DNA of 64,000 nt from Margaritifera margaritifera (GCA_029931535.1 JAQPZY010001555.1:1405001-1469000), one strand, 5' to 3'. Counted from the stretch's first letter, positions 11,190 through 24,849 are shown. Notes: generated by a model not told the origin, from the sequence alone. Made by a program: numbers and translations.

Positions 11190-12228
11190 TCAGAATACGA
11201 CTATGCTATATATATAGTTATTATTCTTTGTGAAAGATTTTGTTATTGTCATACAGATGTTAAAACACGACAAATATTAACATTTTTGTTATAATGGGGG
11301 CCACAACATATATACCTAAAGGATTGTACCAAATTAGCATAAACACTCAGTAGCACTTCTTTGGCCACTTTGAGAGCTTTTCATAAACAATATCTGAAGT
11401 TACCTCTTAAAAATGGACCGTGTTGTACAATCTAGGTTTATTTGGAAGGCAGGGCTTCCGTGAATGGCAGTTGGGAACTATGTAGTACGCGAACATCAAT
11501 CCAGTTTAATATTGGTGTGTCGGATGAGAGGCAGTTCTGAATCCGCAAAATACGTATATGCAGATAAAGCTAAATTACTTTTCCTACACGTGCGTCAAAA
11601 TGAGATTTTGGCAGTCAAAATTCAACCAGTAAAGTTGTTTAATTAAATCCCCTTTTATATATGTAAAATTTTGCCTTGTATCTAAAAAAAAGACGAAACT
11701 TTTAAAGGAAATAAATCGAAACCTAATCTTTAGAAATTATAGGTGCACTGAAGCAAGGACTTTAGAAACATTTTATAATAGCAGAGTAGTCAGGACTGAC
11801 ACTTTTATAAAGGTATTATAAATATCTTCAACAGTATCTTTTCTTAAGTTTTAGTCACGGCAGTTTTATAAATTTAAGCTTAAAACTCCTTAATAACTTA
11901 TAAACACTCTAATCTAAGGCAGCTATCATTTTGCACCAAACACTCACAGATGTTTGTGAATTTGATATTTAGAAGCAATTTGCTTGCGCCGTCTTATAAA
12001 CGGTGCGTGAAATCAAATGTTATCTCACTTTGTAGCAGAGTAAACCTTAAGATTTAGCGTCTGGGAAGATGCTGGTATATATATTTGATAGGTGTCATTG
12101 CATTCAACACATACCTGATACAGAAGAGTCGGAAAGGGGTGGAAAATGGGTTAAAATTCAATAATTTGTAGTCTTTACATTTAAAAAAAATAAATTCCTT
12201 TCGTTTCCAGTCGCTTTTGTGATTGATT
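11190..12228. other. Unassigned AT-rich stretch
   Basis: No coding domain, RNA gene or repeat recognised. Confidence 0.4.
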
Positions 12229-12385
12229 AAACCTTTGTGGTATGAATGGATGCTAGCGTGTTATGTATTTATATGCGGGTGGCACAACGATTGCATGTTA
12301 TGGATTTAAACCTTTGTGTTATGAAAGGATGCTGGCGTGTTATGTATTTATACGCAGGTGGTACAACGATTGGATGTTTGTTTGT
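12229..12385. repeat. Tandem duplication, ~79-bp unit, 2 copies
   Basis: Both units begin aaacctttgtg(g/t)tatgaa and share the blocks ggatgct(a/g)gcgtgtta, tgtatttata and caacgattg. Confidence 0.92.
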
Positions 12386-12527
12386 TACATGTTTTTTATT
12401 TGAATATATAGCCTCTTTGTTATATCTTAATGTTTTTAATATCATTTTCCATAATATTTTTAATATCCTTTTCCATAATATGCGATGAAAGGCTTTTAAT
12501 TATATGCCCATAAGTTGTTTTAAAAGT

Positions 12528-12608
12528 CCATGCTCATAATAAGTCCATGCTCATAAAGTCCATGCTCATAATAAGTCCATGCTCATAAAGTCCATGCTCA
12601 TAATAAGT
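12528..12608. repeat. Short minisatellite, 15/18-bp units
   Basis: Five agtccatgctcata units separated alternately by a or ataa. Confidence 0.93.
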
Positions 12609-12974
12609 CAAGTCACGACCTGTACAAAAACGTAATATTGGTTATTTGGGAATAGTTTATACTTTGTAATAATTATGTTTATGTATATTTTAAGTATAAA
12701 ACTTTTTTGTAAATTAAGTGAAATGTAAATCCAAAAGATATGATGTAGGATTGTATTTCCAGTTAATAAGCATTTACAGTCTGGTATATTGTTTTAAAAT
12801 TTCATTGCCAAGCAATGCCAATCTATTTATGATTGGATGAGGAATAATACATTTTGAAATTAAATATGACATTAAAGTTGCAAAAGATAATGTTATTATA
12901 ACCATCAAGATCTTAACATCATCAGAAAGAATATAAACTATATTGAATGATAAGATGAGCAAGGTATCAATGTG

Positions 12975-12978
<4 letters not shown>

Positions 12979-13054
<76 letters not shown>

Positions 13055-13066
13055 GTGTGTGTGTGT
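12979..13066. repeat. (TA)n-(TG)n microsatellite
   Basis: About 30 TA units followed by a TG tract. Three overlapping minus-strand frames across it are low-complexity artefacts. Confidence 0.97.
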
Positions 13067-13283
13067 AAAGATCCAATAGCCACACCCCAAATTGAAACTA
13101 GAACTAAATGCATATATATTCGCAATAGATTGTAAATTCGACGGAGAAGAGTCCTCCCAGTTTTGTACTGAAGTTTGAACAAAGACACAAAATGAGAAAA
13201 CAGTGCAAAGGAAAAACATCCTCCAGTAGTGAATGTTGGTTTGTGTACGATTGGCAGAAAGCATGCATACATAATTTGTGCAT

Positions 13284-13284
<1 letters not shown>

Positions 13285-13328
<44 letters not shown>

Positions 13329-13329
13329 T
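13285..13329. repeat. (GATA)n microsatellite
   Basis: Eleven uninterrupted GATA units. Confidence 0.97.
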
Positions 13330-13389
13330 GCGCAATATGATGATCCAGTGTTTATATACTAGAAAGTGTCTATTCATTGAACATTGGAG

Positions 13390-14285
13390 GGGCAGGGGTA
13401 ACTTTCCTATTGTAAATTAAAAACCAATATTGCAATCATAAGTACATAAATATTGATATATCTGTTGTGGTGAATTATCCCAGATATTTATAGACTACTG
13501 GTGAAAATTTGAACTAAAAGATGTAATAGAATCATTCATACTTCAAGGTCGATTCCCGGTAAAAAAAAATCTAATTGAAAATATATTGTTAAATGCAAAG
13601 TCCATACATCATATGAAATCGCTTAAATCGGTGTCTGATTGAAAATGTCGCGCTTGATAGATTTCAGAAGCTACAGCTTGCTGGTAGTTTGATTCCGTTT
13701 GTATTATGTAAAGTGGTTAGAAATTGACCAGCCTCTCTTGAGTCGTTTCGAGTTGTTGCCAATATTGTGACTAAACTTTTGCATTGACATGAAAACATGT
13801 TCTTGATCAACTTTGTAGATTGCCTGCCATTTATTTTGCAACACCAGCATTTTTACTGCGCCTTTTCAAGTTTCAAAACCTAAGAGTAAAAAAAAAACAT
13901 TTTTTTCTTCTTCATATATTTGTACAGGAGTATGGTATCAAATGAGCCTTGGGAAGACAGAAGTACAAAAAATTCACTATCGGAGATCACTTGATTATAT
14001 CAGAACAATCAACATCCATATTAATACAATAAGCAGTCTTTGCAAACAAGACCGTATACGTAGTAGTGGTCCAAAAATAAGTCCGTATATTTTACAATGC
14101 ATCGGAAATCATCAGTTTACAAATCTTGAGGAATCTTTAACAACAATAACACTTCATATAGGCGTATATGGCTGTGATACGATATAATATTGTGGTAATA
14201 AATCCAGGTATACACTCTGTGAGATAAGTCTACAACAGTTTCAACTTTCAACAATACAAGGCCAACAATATCTGTTATAAATGTA
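13390..14285. other. Unassigned stretch
   Basis: An 81-codon plus-strand frame (13942-14187) has no recognisable domain and no supporting context. Nothing else assigned. Confidence 0.35.
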
Positions 14286-15410
14286 CTACCCTTGAATCAA
14301 TTGGGCAGATTTTGAAGTTCCTTTCACGATGAAGTAGTTGAAATTTCCTCACACTGTGTTTGAGGATACCCTTGAATCAATTGGGCAGATTTTGAAGTTC
14401 CTTTCACGATGAAGTAGTTGAAATTTCCTCACACTGTGTTTGAGGATACCCTTGAATCAATTGGGCAGATTTTGAAGTTCCTTTCACGATGAAGTAGTTG
14501 AAATTTCCTTACACTGTGTTTGAGGATACCCTTGAATCAATTGGGCAGATTTTAAAGTTCCTTTAACGATGAAGTGGTTGAAATTTCCTTACACTGTGTT
14601 TGAGGATACCCTTGAATCAATTGGGCAGATTTGGAAGTTCCTTTAGTGATGAAGTAGTTGAGATTTCCTCACACTATGTTTGAGGATACCCTTGAATCAA
14701 TTGGGCAGATTTTGAAGTTCCTTTAATGATGAAGTAGTTTAAATTTCCTCACACTGTGTTTGAAGATGCCCTTGAATCAATTGGGCAGATTTTGAAGTTC
14801 CTTTCACGATGAAGTGGTTGAAATTTCCTCACACTGTGTTTGAAGATACCCTTGAATCAATTGGGCAGATTTTAAAGTTCCTTTAACGATGAAGTGGTTG
14901 AAATTTCCTTACACTGTGTTTGAGGATACCCTTGAATCAATTGGGCAGATTTTGAAGTTCCTTTCACGATGAAGTGGTTGAAATTTCTTCACACTGTGTT
15001 TGAGGATACCCTTGAATCAATTGGGCAGATTTGGAAGTTCCTTTAGTGATGAAGTAGTTGAAATTTCCTCACACTGTGTTTGAGGATACCCTTGAATCAA
15101 TTGGGCAGATTTTGAAGTTCCTTTCACGATGAAGTAGTTGAAATTTCCTCACACTGTGTTTGAGGATACCCTTGAATCAATTGGGCAGATTTTGAAGTTC
15201 CTTTCACGATGAAGTAGTTGAAATTTCCTCACACTGTGTTTGAAGATACCCTTGAATCAATTGGGCAGATTTGGAAGTTCCTTTAACGACGAAGTAGTTG
15301 AAATTTCCTCACACTGTGTTTCAGGATACCCTTGAATCACTTGGGCAGATTTTAAAGTTCCTTTCAAGATGAAGTAGTTGAAATTTCCTTACACTGTGTT
15401 TGAGGATAAC
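14286..15410. repeat. Satellite-like array, exact 80-bp unit, 14 copies
   Basis: The block cttgaatcaattgggcagat recurs at 14291, 14371, 14451 and every 80 bases up to 15331, without a single length change. The unit also contains gaagttcctttcacgatgaa and tttcctcacactgtgtttga. Units differ only by substitutions. Some variants recur together, for example the tttaaagttcctttaacg plus tggttg combination in the units beginning near 14531 and 14851. That points to exchange of blocks of units. Confidence 0.98.
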
Positions 15411-15626
15411 CATTTTATAAATCACCATTTAAAATTTATGTTTCTGACATTTTAAACTGGAAAGATCTGCAGGAAGCCAGGAACTGTATATCAGATAAGT
15501 AAATCCAAGTGCTGTATCTACACTAGGAGTGAGGGTAAACTTAATTTGATTAAAGGCAAGACAAATACATCGTCAGCATATTTTATCCTGCACCATCACA
15601 AAGATCGCTTGATTCGGCAGCAACTT

Positions 15627-16108
15627 TTGAAACACCAGAAGAAAGTCATACTGCCACTAACTGTATTTTGAAACACCAGACGAAAGTCACACTTCCACTA
15701 ACTGTATTCTGAAAACCAGACGAAAGTCACACTGCCACTCACTGTATTCTTAAACACCAGACGAAAGTGATACTGTTACTAACTGTGTTCTGAAAACCAG
15801 ACGAAAGTCACACTGCCACCAACTGTATTCTGAAAACGAGACGAAAATCACACTACCACTAACTGCATTCTGAAACATCAGATGAAAGTCATACTGCCAC
15901 TAACTGTATTCTGAAACACCAGATAAAGCCATAATGCCAATAAGTGTATTCTGAAAACCAGAAAAAGACACTCTACCACTAACTGTATTGTGAAACACCA
16001 GAAGAAAGTCACACTACCACTAACTGCATTCTGAAACACCAGAAGAAAACTGCATTCTGAAACACCAGACGAAAGTCATCCTGCCACAAAGTGTATTCTG
16101 AAACAATA
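15627..16108. repeat. Minisatellite, ~41-bp unit, about 11 degenerate copies
   Basis: The unit is gaaacaccagacgaaagtca, cactgccactaactgtattc, t. Units carry substitutions and deletions (aaaccag versus aaacaccag), and one unit is truncated near 16045. Part of the region just before it (15588-15620) loosely resembles 30045-30080. Confidence 0.93.
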
Positions 16109-16109
16109 A

Positions 16110-16520
16110 AGAAGAAGAAAATTATTCATAAAGAACGTAGAAAGAAATTATTCATAGCTAACACTCTGAACTAAATAGGGTCTGGTTTTTCTTAAAAAAA
16201 AATAAGACCTTTTTTTAGTTTTAATTAACACGGTGAGTTCAATTAAATCAATAACAGCATGTTATCACCAAAATCCATTTAACAACTAGATCTTCAACAC
16301 AAATGTTGTTGTAATCGTATCTAGTTACCAGAAAGAACTTTGGAGAACCTCTGTGATTTATCACTTACATGTGCTATCATGTCAAGCCTATATTTAGCCT
16401 CCTTGCTAATGAACGTAAATTATCTTAACCCTCACATGCAAGATTTAATGACTGGTGCAGAATGGAAGGTGAAATTAAGTTTTTTTAAACCTCCACTTAA
16501 GAAACAGATTTCTAAATGTG
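16110..16520. other. Unassigned stretch
   Basis: A plus-strand frame beginning at 16340 has about 60 non-repeat codons before entering the (TA)n tract. No domain is recognised and I do not call it a gene. Confidence 0.3.

Positions 16521-16522
<2 letters not shown>

Positions 16523-16608
<86 letters not shown>
16523..16608. repeat. (TA)n microsatellite
   Basis: About 43 uninterrupted TA units. Confidence 0.98.
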
Positions 16609-16613
<5 letters not shown>

Positions 16614-17035
16614 GAAGGTCGTCGAAGGAAACGATAAGATTGAAATGGCCGGCGGATTCTTTTTACAAATAATTATATAGAACATAGAGATAAGCAGAAA
16701 TATTTCATCTATTCATATCTATCCAGTTTTTAATTCATCAATCCATTCATTAATTAATCCGTCAGTTGATCCAACTTTTTGTTTCGTACAAAAATCCCAG
16801 TAATCAACGATGTCATTCCGAGTTAGATTAAGTCAACTTGCTGTGTTGATCATATTGTTCGTAATTACTTTAATAATTCAGATCACGTGAGCGTTTTATA
16901 ACTAATTCGTGATCGTTGATACCTATTTGCAGAAAGTAGATACGTCACAAAAACACGTTTTCTCCTTATACAGACTATATTGCTTCCGTTAACAAGGCAA
17001 AACCACTCCAAATGATTGATTGAATGTCTTGCCAT

Positions 17036-17154
17036 CATCATCATCATCTTTATTTCCTTCCGTAGAAGATTGCATGATATAACAATAAATCATCTGAATA
17101 CAATCAATAAATAAGTACCAGAATAAAGAAATGAATACAAAACAAACAAACACG

Positions 17155-17197
<43 letters not shown>

Positions 17198-17990
17198 AAA
17201 AACAAAAAAAAAACAAAACTGTGAATCCGGGGCGCCGTAGAACCAACATCAATTACTTCGTACATACAATAATGTCAAGAGATCTATAGTGTGAATATCA
17301 TAACATTGTTCGTCTATGATATAAAATAGAATACTAGAGCATAGATTCTTACAGTATATCCATCATTAAAGTGTTCCTCAGCTGCATAAGTTGCAAGTGT
17401 AAGTACCTTATTTGCAGAAGATAGCTGCACACTGCATGACAAAGTATGCTGCATACAGGGCGAATAACTTGGAGTTTTCTTTGTCGATTACACCTGCTGG
17501 TAACCTTTTACCTAGAAGATATTGCAGTAGCAGCTCATCTTCTGCATTAAATAACGTAATATGCAGGCTCAGTGGAAAGTTATCAGTCAGGAAATCCCAG
17601 AAAGAGTTTCTGAAATCCGACATATAAGGACAAGCAACACAACAATGAAGTATCAAGTCTGTATAAACATTCCCACATCGAATACACATATCGAGCTGTG
17701 TTTGAGGAACAGCAGCCCATAGTTTAGCTACATATGTAAATACCTTAGTGTGCTGTCTGGTTTTAGCCGACTGCCATACTGAGGCAGGTCGCAAGGATTC
17801 GTGTATCGAAGAGAATCTATCAAAATCTGCTTGATTAGACATACGAACTCTCCAGAGGCTATTTTCAGGACCAGCAATTTTTGACCTTACAATTTCTTTC
17901 CAATTTTGTTTATCTGGAATTTCGGAATGCTGCAAATAATCAGTTAGATACTCAAGCAAGTAATTATTACATATTTTTTTAATTTTCAGT
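17036..17990 (-). mobile_element. LINE C-terminal fragment with 3' tail
   Basis: A 183-codon minus-strand frame (17408-17959) looks like the region downstream of the reverse transcriptase domain in LINEs seen in molluscs. It has a W-K-x-I-V start, DFDRFSSIHESLRPASVW, then a zinc-binding motif CIRCGNVYTDLILHCCVACP (pattern CxxC...HxxxxC) followed by FRNSFWDFL and LLQYLLGKRL. The polymerase core is not seen, so the element is 5'-truncated. Downstream on the same strand (17036-17065) is aaataaagatgatgatgatg, a short-repeat tail of the kind that ends many LINEs. The frame is intact over 183 codons, suggesting a younger copy than the others here. Confidence 0.75.
17158..17212. repeat. Poly(A) tract on the plus strand
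   Basis: About 37 A residues, then A-rich sequence with C interruptions. It lies inside the 3' part of the minus-strand LINE but has the wrong polarity to be that element's tail. Confidence 0.9.
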
Positions 17991-18269
17991 ATTTTCAGAA
18001 AGATAAAATAATTCCATAAAATGCAAGGCTACACGAACTGTTTATAATGCATAGCATCATGCCTGTTTTAGTAAGAGTGGCATTAAAAATCAAACAGAAA
18101 ACACATGGACATTTAGCACTGAAAGACCTTAAATGAGATACAATGTGTGTGCTATACCTATTTAATGAACATATTTGTTTGATTTTACATCTGTAATGTG
18201 ATTGAGATAATCTCAGATCTTTTAAATCTGTATAAATTACAGCACATAGGAGTAAATATAAACGCATTT

Positions 18270-21200
18270 ACCAACTATGCACCTAGAAATTATAATGTGC
18301 ATGACTATCGTCATCGAAAGTTGAGGTGACGAAAATTGAAGGTATTTTTAAAAAATAAAAATAATAATAGGTAAGGGCACATTTACTAAGATTACAGCTC
18401 ACTCATTAGTAAAGCTTTTACTCGATAGCGATTCTTTAGGACTAGAAGAGTTTTTAGAACTCTCCTGTAGGCCGTTGACTTTGGGAGTCCGGGATCCTCA
18501 TTCTTAAGAAATTGGAAGCCCCGATAAGAAATCTGACGGTCCAAGTGAGAAAAAAAACACAAGTCCATTTCTGGGCATAAAATCAGATCTTACTGACAGT
18601 AAATATTAATATCTTTTCGTTTCATTAAAACTTTTATATATCTTCTTAACTTTTGAAATACACCTATTCTTTATTTCTGTTCATGTAATGCCTTATCACC
18701 AACCTGGGGTTTTCATAACCCGTTAAAGAAAACGTGCATACAAAATAAAAACAGTTTCTGAAAAAAGACGGTCCAAGGCTAGTTACTGAGGGTCCACGGG
18801 GTGCACAGTCTTAAAACGTTAGGGGTCCAAGACTAGCATTTGGAGGTCTAGAATGTGCTGGAAGTTCTTACAGAAAGATTTGGCCCTGTATTAAGCAAGG
18901 AGGTCAAGTTCAAGCTCAAAGTCCCAAATTTTTGACAGTCTATAGCTTTGATAAGAATAAAACCAGAATCAAAGAAGTTTCAGAGTTCTCCTAACTTGGG
19001 TCCGTCTACCAGACTGTCAAACTGTTCACCCTAAGTATCATATCTGATTTTGGGGTTTCAAGAATACTGGGCCTGGTTTTATAGGGTTTTGAGTGTGTTC
19101 TTCACGATGTTATCTGTGTCAGATTTGTTCTGTTGCTACTTTTAAAGAGATTTCTGCTGTTGTTCATATTTTTGGTTACATTTAATCGATGCAACCCTAA
19201 TAGTTCATTTCACATCAACATTTATCACCAGGTTTATTTCATTCGAAACCAGGTTGAGAAAAATAGACACACGCATCTTATAAAAACACGCGATTTCTCA
19301 TTTTCGTGGCTATCTTTCTCGTGTCGAATAGCCACCCTTCTTCCGAATACGAGTTATTCTTTCTGAAGCCTATAAGCAGTGTGCACAGTTTGGCTTAATT
19401 TTTTTCTTCTGCAGTGTTTTCTTGTGAGATGACATAAGATCTTTTCAATCAGTGTCAGAAACAGCACATTAAGAAAAACAGAAATATGGTTAGCAGATAA
19501 ACGCCGACATTATTTATGTGCAGGAGCAATGAAGAGTCAATAAGGACAACGCTTCGAAGATATCGGTATCTGTCAAAAGATTATCGTCATGTTATTAAGT
19601 GTAGAGCTGCGTTTGCAACTGATGGGGAAAAAAAACTTTACTTGGCATCCTGTGAATTGGACCTGAAAACATACTAAGTGCAAATACTGGTGATTATTAG
19701 GGCATCTATAGATTGTGAAATCAATTTTAGTTTGATGAATAAGACTTAAAAATTTCCAAGCAGACACAAAACTTTCATAGATTGATTTTTCAGAGAAAAG
19801 AACAAAAAGAAAAAGAGAAAGACCCCATTAATAGAGGGCAATAGCATTAAAATTGCCATGAATCACGTCTTTGGAGATCTAAATGATGTGCACCGTTCAC
19901 TTTGTAGGACTTGTTTAAGCCAACATGGCAATATTATCACAACATTGTAGACAATCATAATAACATTAATAATTAAATTTGCATTTGTTCAAAATTTAAC
20001 CTCAAGGAAAACCGAGCTTTAGAGTAGATATTTAAAAAGTAAATGATCAAGATAAAAATTCAAAATTGGAGACGTTTGACCGTTATGAGTTGGGAACTTT
20101 ATTTTTCAGAAATGTCTTAAGTTGACGTACTTTGAAAAAAATAATGATATACATAAGAAACTTTGTTATACTGTAATTGTGTAATATTGGAAACTGACAC
20201 AAGGCTGCAACATAGATTGTCAACTCTCATGAAGCAGGAAAACGATCTTAATACAAAATCGATTACTTTATGCGGGATTTGATATATTCGGAACAAAGGG
20301 ATATCTCAAGAATGGGTATATACATCTTAAATGGTTTTCAACATCACTGTGTTCAGTTGGGTTTGGAAATATTGGCCATAAATTATTCTTGGCCATCATT
20401 GGGAATGTTGCCGGAAGACGATGGTGAACAAGAAACGTATTTGTGACAAACCATATGTAGATTAGAAAGTATTTTCATGGATTTAGTCGTGTACAAATGG
20501 TATTTATCAACTGATTAACCTATCAAGAAAGCGCATCATGTGTTGATAAGACAATGTTAATTATTTTGTACATCAATTCATAATTAGCTGATTTTCTTCT
20601 AACAAATACCCTGCTATTACTTGATGATTCTTCTTTCAGACTTATATACAGGTCTATAAGCAGTATTGTGATCATATCCCATAGATCGCTATTTCCGTAT
20701 ATAAAAGAGATCAGGAGATTGTATCAATATTTATCATGAAGATCAATTTGGGTAACCAAAACCATTGAATGACTGGTAGGACATTCCACCAAATGATACT
20801 CGTCCCAAGCAAGTGTGGGCATAGTGTTCATGCTTGACGGAATGCCACAACAAAATACGTTGGGAGACATCAATTTATCAATGACATAATCAACTCTCTT
20901 CTATTTATATACTGGCTACTGCTACTAGTTATTGTATTTTATCTTAGGATTTAAGTTTTAATCACATTATGTCAAATGTTTGAAATTGTTGAAAGATGTG
21001 AACGGGGAAATGCAATATGAAGTCCAAGAAAATCATTTGGGACATTGCGCTGATTTGTTTCATCCGTCTCTGGAAAAGTGATATCGGGAACTTGTTATTG
21101 AAGTTACATTTGTGCCATCAGCCAATGATTATTTTTACCCATGCACTAATTATTTGCGTTTATAAAATCTGAAAAAGCAAGTTTTCGAGAATAGCTGTCA

Positions 21201-21860
21201 TAGTAGTGCTTAGGAAAGTTTTATTTCGGTTGGAAAGTAAACGTTTCATGTCCTTTTCCCTTGCCTCTTTTACGCTTCCTTTACCTCTTTGCACATCCGA
21301 GATGCCTTTTGTTTTCTCGTCAGAAAACTGAAAATACGGTATTATTCGACTAATTGAAACAATTACTCAGCATCGAATGTAACAATCCGCAATCGCTCAA
21401 TTAAAAAGAAACTTGAAGACTCCAAGAAACTCAAGAAAAAGCCACTTTGGCACTTTATGTTCACGGGAAATACAATAAAGAAGAACTTTTTCAGAGCTGA
21501 CTCACTGCGGAAGATCGAGTTTTGTGTTTAAAGTAAACATATTATTTCTCATTTTATATCCCTTACTACAAATACGTCCAACCAAAGCCATTAAATATTC
21601 ATCTGTCAAACAAGACTGGTTTTGAAATTACGTTTTCAGTCCAAAAACAATAGTGTAGACTGGTTTCCTGCTTACAGATACTGCTAGTAACAAGCACATC
21701 ATTATCTATGTTAATCACCTGAAACTATCTACTACTGTTACAACTCTATGGTTTAAAAAATATGTAACAGAAAGAAAGTGAATCCAACAATGTATTCAAA
21801 CTCAACAAGCAATTTATTTCTAGACAATTAGGTGAAAATTCAAAAGACACTTAATAATGT
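18270..21860. other. Long unassigned AT-rich stretch
   Basis: About 3.6 kb with no recognisable coding domain, tandem array or transposon end. A small inverted repeat (gtggctat ... atagccac, 19304-19336) is present. This is one of the few places where intron or intergenic sequence is not overprinted by repeats. Confidence 0.4.
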
Positions 21861-21864
21861 GAAT

Positions 21865-22060
21865 TAAAGTCCAAATAGTCCAATACTCCTGAGTGTCCTA
21901 ATCACAAGTCCAAAATATAGAATGTTCTGAATGAATTCCAGTAGCCTTGAATGTCCTGACGTACCACAATAGACTTGATTGTCCTGGTGTACCAGGAGTC
22001 TTGAATGTCCTGATGTATCAGGAGTCTTGAATGTTCCGGTGTACCACAATTCCAATTGTC
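21865..22060. repeat. Degenerate minisatellite, ~30-33-bp unit, about 5 copies
   Basis: Recurring blocks gtcctgatgtaccaggagtc and cttgaatgtcc, with variants where caggagtc is replaced by cacaat. Confidence 0.85.
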
Positions 22061-22267
22061 TTGAAATAATCACAAAATCACAAAGTCAAGTATTAATCCA
22101 AAATGAGAATGAGCACTTTAGCAATCCAATGAATATTTTTAAATAAATAATTCCTCTCCCTGAATTTTTGCTCTGATTTTCACAACACAACGATAAACAT
22201 CTGATTATTAAACCAAATTCCTTAAAGACTGATAGTTAGCATAGGAATGAAATACTGATTACCAAAC

Positions 22268-22269
<2 letters not shown>

Positions 22270-22339
<70 letters not shown>
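22270..22339. repeat. (TA)n microsatellite
   Basis: About 35 TA units. Confidence 0.98.
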
Positions 22340-22342
<3 letters not shown>

Positions 22343-22344
22343 GT

Positions 22345-23780
22345 CACCTGACATAATTTTCTAGAAAATCATATGGCTTACCTGACAAATATCAGTAATT
22401 CTATTTGTAAAACCAGTATAATTATAACCAAAAGCAATACTGACCTCGAATTCTAAGTAAACAACTTTTTTACATCCTATAACCAAGGACAAAGTTAAAT
22501 ATGTAAACATTATACATAACAATAAATATATTTAATGGCAGCATCCAAGAGGAAAATAATGTCGCATAACTTAATAAACCGTTGCAACAGAAATATATTT
22601 CTATCTTATATTGCCTTTGCTGTGCAACATTGGTTTTGGAAATATGTAAAGCGTAAATTAATTTGATTTAAATAAGTTTTAACATACTGGATCCGCTCTA
22701 GAATTGCTAGAGAATATAAATCAGGCATATAGTCACATTTACATTCGTTTACACATCACACTACAAATCTACCAACTTGTTCATTTTAATCCATGCATCC
22801 ATTTTTTCCTCCTCTTTATCTCAGAATACATTAACCGTGATACATCAAACGCTATGATTATCAGCAAAACCAGCTTAGCTAATGTGCTCCTTGCATCAAA
22901 ATATAAAGGGAAGAAAGGAATCAAGAACGTAAGCAGACATAACTAATATATAAGACAGAGTTGGATGCCAAATGTAAAGATATGTCGGTAAATGTACGTT
23001 TGTTCGCATAAAAGTGTACCAATGCCAGTCCAATTATCTCTATGAATTTTATTTCAGTATTTCATGAGTTATCAGTGTTTCCTTTGTAAGCAAGTTAAAA
23101 GAATTTGAGGTATTCGTTTAACTATGATTTTTCCGCATCCAAACTATCTCAGATATGTGGCATTCTCTCAGATAATTAAAAGCTAGACTTCATGTCTTCC
23201 TCACAAGGAATAATAACTTGGTATGGTTTATTTGTTTCACTCGTGTTTTTGGACAATATGTGCCTAATATATCCTCTGCAATGTAATTTAGCGAGTAGGA
23301 AACTACTCGGTGATCTACTTAAGTTTAAAATTTAAATGCATCAGGAAAAATCGGAAATGTGATTGGCAGATTTATACTGAGGATGAAAATGGACGGGATT
23401 TTGCAGATTCAAGAAGCATTCAAAATAATTTTACTTATCAAAGAGTAACACTTGAATGTAGATTGGACTGGCAAAATTTGGGGAATGTAATGCCTTTCTG
23501 TATCACATAAAGTAACCTCTGAAACAAAATAAACAATTAAAAATTAAATATATACTCATAATGTGATCATGTATGGACTTTAAAATTAAAACTTTATCTG
23601 CTAAACAAATCTTGCTATGTTTAAGAAAATGAGGAACTTCAGGACGAACTTAAAAGAGGAATAATTAGGATTAGGAGCTATAGACACTCCAGAAGTTTAA
23701 CTGTCATTGCACCTTTTTAATTTGAAGCACACGTTTCCCTAAAACGCACAATATGTAAGTAAATATTACAAAATATTTAC
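22345..23780. other. Unassigned stretch
   Basis: Two short plus-strand frames (22704-22946, 23310-23510) show no recognisable domain. Nothing else assigned. Confidence 0.35.
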
Positions 23781-23783
23781 ATC

Positions 23784-24016
23784 ATATGCTAATAAACATT
23801 ACACAAAGGTTACACTATATGCTAAACAAAATTACACAAAGGTTAGAGCATATGTTAATAAACATTACACAAAGGTTACACTATATGTTAATAAACATTA
23901 CACAAAGGTTACACTATATGCTAATAAACATTACAAAAATGTTACACTATATGCTAATAAACATTACACAAATGCTACAGCATATGTTAAGAAACATTAC
24001 ACAAAGTTTACAAAAG
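23784..24016. repeat. Minisatellite, 33-bp unit, 7 copies
   Basis: The unit is tatgctaataaacattacac plus aaaggttacacta. As 33 is divisible by three, it reads as an 11-residue repeat (MLINITQRLHY); I treat that as incidental. Confidence 0.96.
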
Positions 24017-24019
24017 CTT

Positions 24020-24470
24020 CAGGTGATACCTTTTATGACATCAACATCAATTTGAAGAATCTCCAGGTGAGAATCTGTATTAAAGGTATCATCAAAACTT
24101 TTTTCTCTTTCATAATTTTTACCTGTTATAATACTCAATAAATTTAGTGTCTATATTAATTGTTGTTCATTTCCTTGCCGAAAACCTCTTTGAACCATTT
24201 TTTTATTTTTGACCATACAGTGACACTAAGTTATTCGAGTAGTCTTTACTATAATCTCGAGATTTGTCTACAAGAAATTTTATTTTTTCATTCAAAGAAT
24301 GAATTCTGTTTTTGTCTTTCAAAAATAATTTTCTTAAGCAACCACATCAATTGCTGTAGTAAAATAGGGATACTGAATGTTTGATAAATGACATAATGTT
24401 GTAAAGAGGAGTGTTAGCCACGATGAAAAAGAGGGTATGGGAATAGTTCCTCACAAATAATGGTTATTTT
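24020..24470. other. Unassigned stretch
   Basis: No feature recognised. Confidence 0.35.
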
Positions 24471-24472
24471 CA

Positions 24473-24766
24473 GATGAAGGTAAAGGGATATCGAGAACAC
24501 CATCAGCAGGTCAAGGGATATTAAGAGTATCATATGAAACACACAGGATATTTAGCATATTATATTAAGCTCAAGGGATGTTGAGAGCATCTTATGAAGG
24601 TCAAGGGATATTGAGAGCATCTTATGAAGGTCAAGGGATATTAAGAGTCTCATATAAAGGTCAAGGGATATTGAGAGCATCTTATGAAGGTCAAGGGATA
24701 TTGAGAGCATCTTATGAAGGTCAAAGGATATTGAGAGTCCCATATAAAGGTCAAGGGATATTGTGA
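24473..24766. repeat. Minisatellite, 30-bp unit, about 10 copies
   Basis: The unit is tcaagggatattgagagcat plus cttatgaagg. Degenerate at the left end, nearly identical in the middle. It gives 10-residue repeats in frames on both strands. Confidence 0.96.
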
Positions 24767-24849
24767 CTAAGACAATGTATATATGAATGAGCATTATGTA
24801 CTTTTTCTTACAAAAGGTAGAAAGTCTATTTCCAATTCTAATCATATAA

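Noticed and set aside
22688..22712. ggatccgctctagaattg, resembling a cloning-vector polylinker
   Set aside because: The match is short and no vector sequence surrounds it. It is a small natural hairpin (ctctag ... ctagag).
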